The translations under genes were made by a program, and so were the position numbers. Below are positions 57,882 through 58,148 of a stretch of 58,148 bases of DNA, piece after piece. The notes under the pieces were generated by a model, which was not told the DNA's origin, ran no database searches, and saw only the letters and a program-made list of their open reading frames with translations. The number at the start of each line of letters is the position of its first letter. Position 1 is the stretch's first letter. Origin of the DNA: an uncultured Lachnospiraceae bacterium (lineage in GTDB: Bacteria > Bacillota > Clostridia > Lachnospirales > Lachnospiraceae); NCBI GenBank assembly GCA_947630085.1, contig CANRGP010000003.1, positions 1-58,148 of the forward strand, written 5' to 3'.

Positions 57882-58148
57882 TCAATCCTGCCTCATTTCT
57901 TCGCTGCACAAATCTTTTACTACCTCGCCCGCAATGATCAATCCTGCCACAGACGGTACAAATGCTACGCTGCCCGGAATATCCCTTCGTTCTGTACACT
58001 TATGTTTTGCTCCGGGTGGACAAATACAGTTTGTCCTGCAGCTGATAGACATATTATCAAGCGGTCTTATAGGTTTTTCTTCCGAATACACAACCTTTAA
58101 CTTCCTTACACCTCGTTTTTTCAATTCTCTCCGCATGACTTTCGCCAA
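57882..58148 (-). CDS. tcdA: TcdA-like tRNA dehydratase, C-terminal end (partial)
   Basis: These are the last 88 residues of a ThiF/E1-like protein entering from the right edge. ELKKRGVRKLKVVYSEEKP and RRDIPGSVAFVPSVAGLIIA, followed by GEVVKDL, match the C-terminus of tRNA threonylcarbamoyladenosine dehydratase, which cyclises t6A37. The middle holds an extra Cys-rich stretch (CRTNCICPPGAKHKC) not usual in the family and perhaps a metal site. The catalytic and ATP-binding parts lie outside the window. Confidence 0.75.
   Translation of the reverse strand: MAKVMRRELKKRGVRKLKVVYSEEKPIRPLDNMSISCRTNCICPPGAKHKCTERRDIPGSVAFVPSVAGLIIAGEVVKDLCSEEMRQD

Overview
The window is a piece of a Gram-positive, Clostridia-type chromosome (Lachnospiraceae-like: GC-rich core genes, a PASTA-kinase/phosphatase pair, SpoIIIE/FtsK, a TepA-type Clp protease, formate-THF ligase next to the murE-murF-priA block). 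It carries the right-hand part of an integrated temperate phage or phage-like element. The element (1 to about 17,330) is visibly AT-richer than the host DNA.

Element, read from its right end leftwards. A tyrosine integrase (16185-17294, +) abuts the junction with host DNA. Next come a CI/LexA-type repressor (15380-16015, +), a divergent operator/promoter region (15263-15351), and a long leftward early operon. That operon holds a Cro-like protein, an ORF6N/ORF6C antirepressor-like protein, several small proteins, a 3D-domain protein, a tandem-OB SSB-like protein, a 145-aa phage protein, a RAMP-like protein, an SbcC/SMC-like ATPase with a zinc hook, RecT, a DnaD-like initiator, a G39P-like helicase loader and a primase-helicase. 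Structural genes are not in the window and presumably lie further left. The insertion cuts a UvrA-like ABC ATPase gene (17263-18348), leaving only its N-terminal part here.

The most unusual signal is non-coding. Between the RAMP-like gene and the SSB-like gene lie seven arrays of TGT triplets locked to a 5-nt period (9735-10378 and 10913-10965). Six are bracketed by inverted repeats of 11 to 33 bp whose sequences differ from unit to unit. Nearly all arm differences would be G-U wobbles in RNA made from the minus strand, the direction of the early operon. This suggests a cluster of structured RNA hairpins with ACA-NN loops just upstream of the RAMP-like and SMC-like genes. I know of no described system with this layout.

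Host region, 18.3 to 31 kb: a ThrH-type phosphatase, seryl-tRNA synthetase, an AgrC/LytS-type kinase with a LytTR regulator, and a maltodextrin-type locus (GH13 enzyme, two permeases, binding protein, divergent LacI regulator). A pyridoxal/pyridoxamine kinase-like gene follows.

Host region, 31 to 51.5 kb: one dense leftward housekeeping block, tepA-ftsK-fhs-murE-murF-priA-def-fmt-zinc peptidase-rsmB-rlmN-PP2C-prkC-rsgA-rpe-thiN. It couples peptidoglycan precursor synthesis, one-carbon supply, translation initiation and rRNA modification, and cell-wall-sensing phosphorylation; many genes overlap by 4 to 23 nt.

Host region, 51.5 to 58.1 kb: a DUF5662 protein, a cold-shock protein, Hsp33, a methyltransferase and a SEC-C protein. 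Then comes a pdxST operon flanked by two gene remnants (a YeiH-like exporter fragment and an Rrf2-like fragment), and the 3' end of a TcdA-like gene at the right edge.
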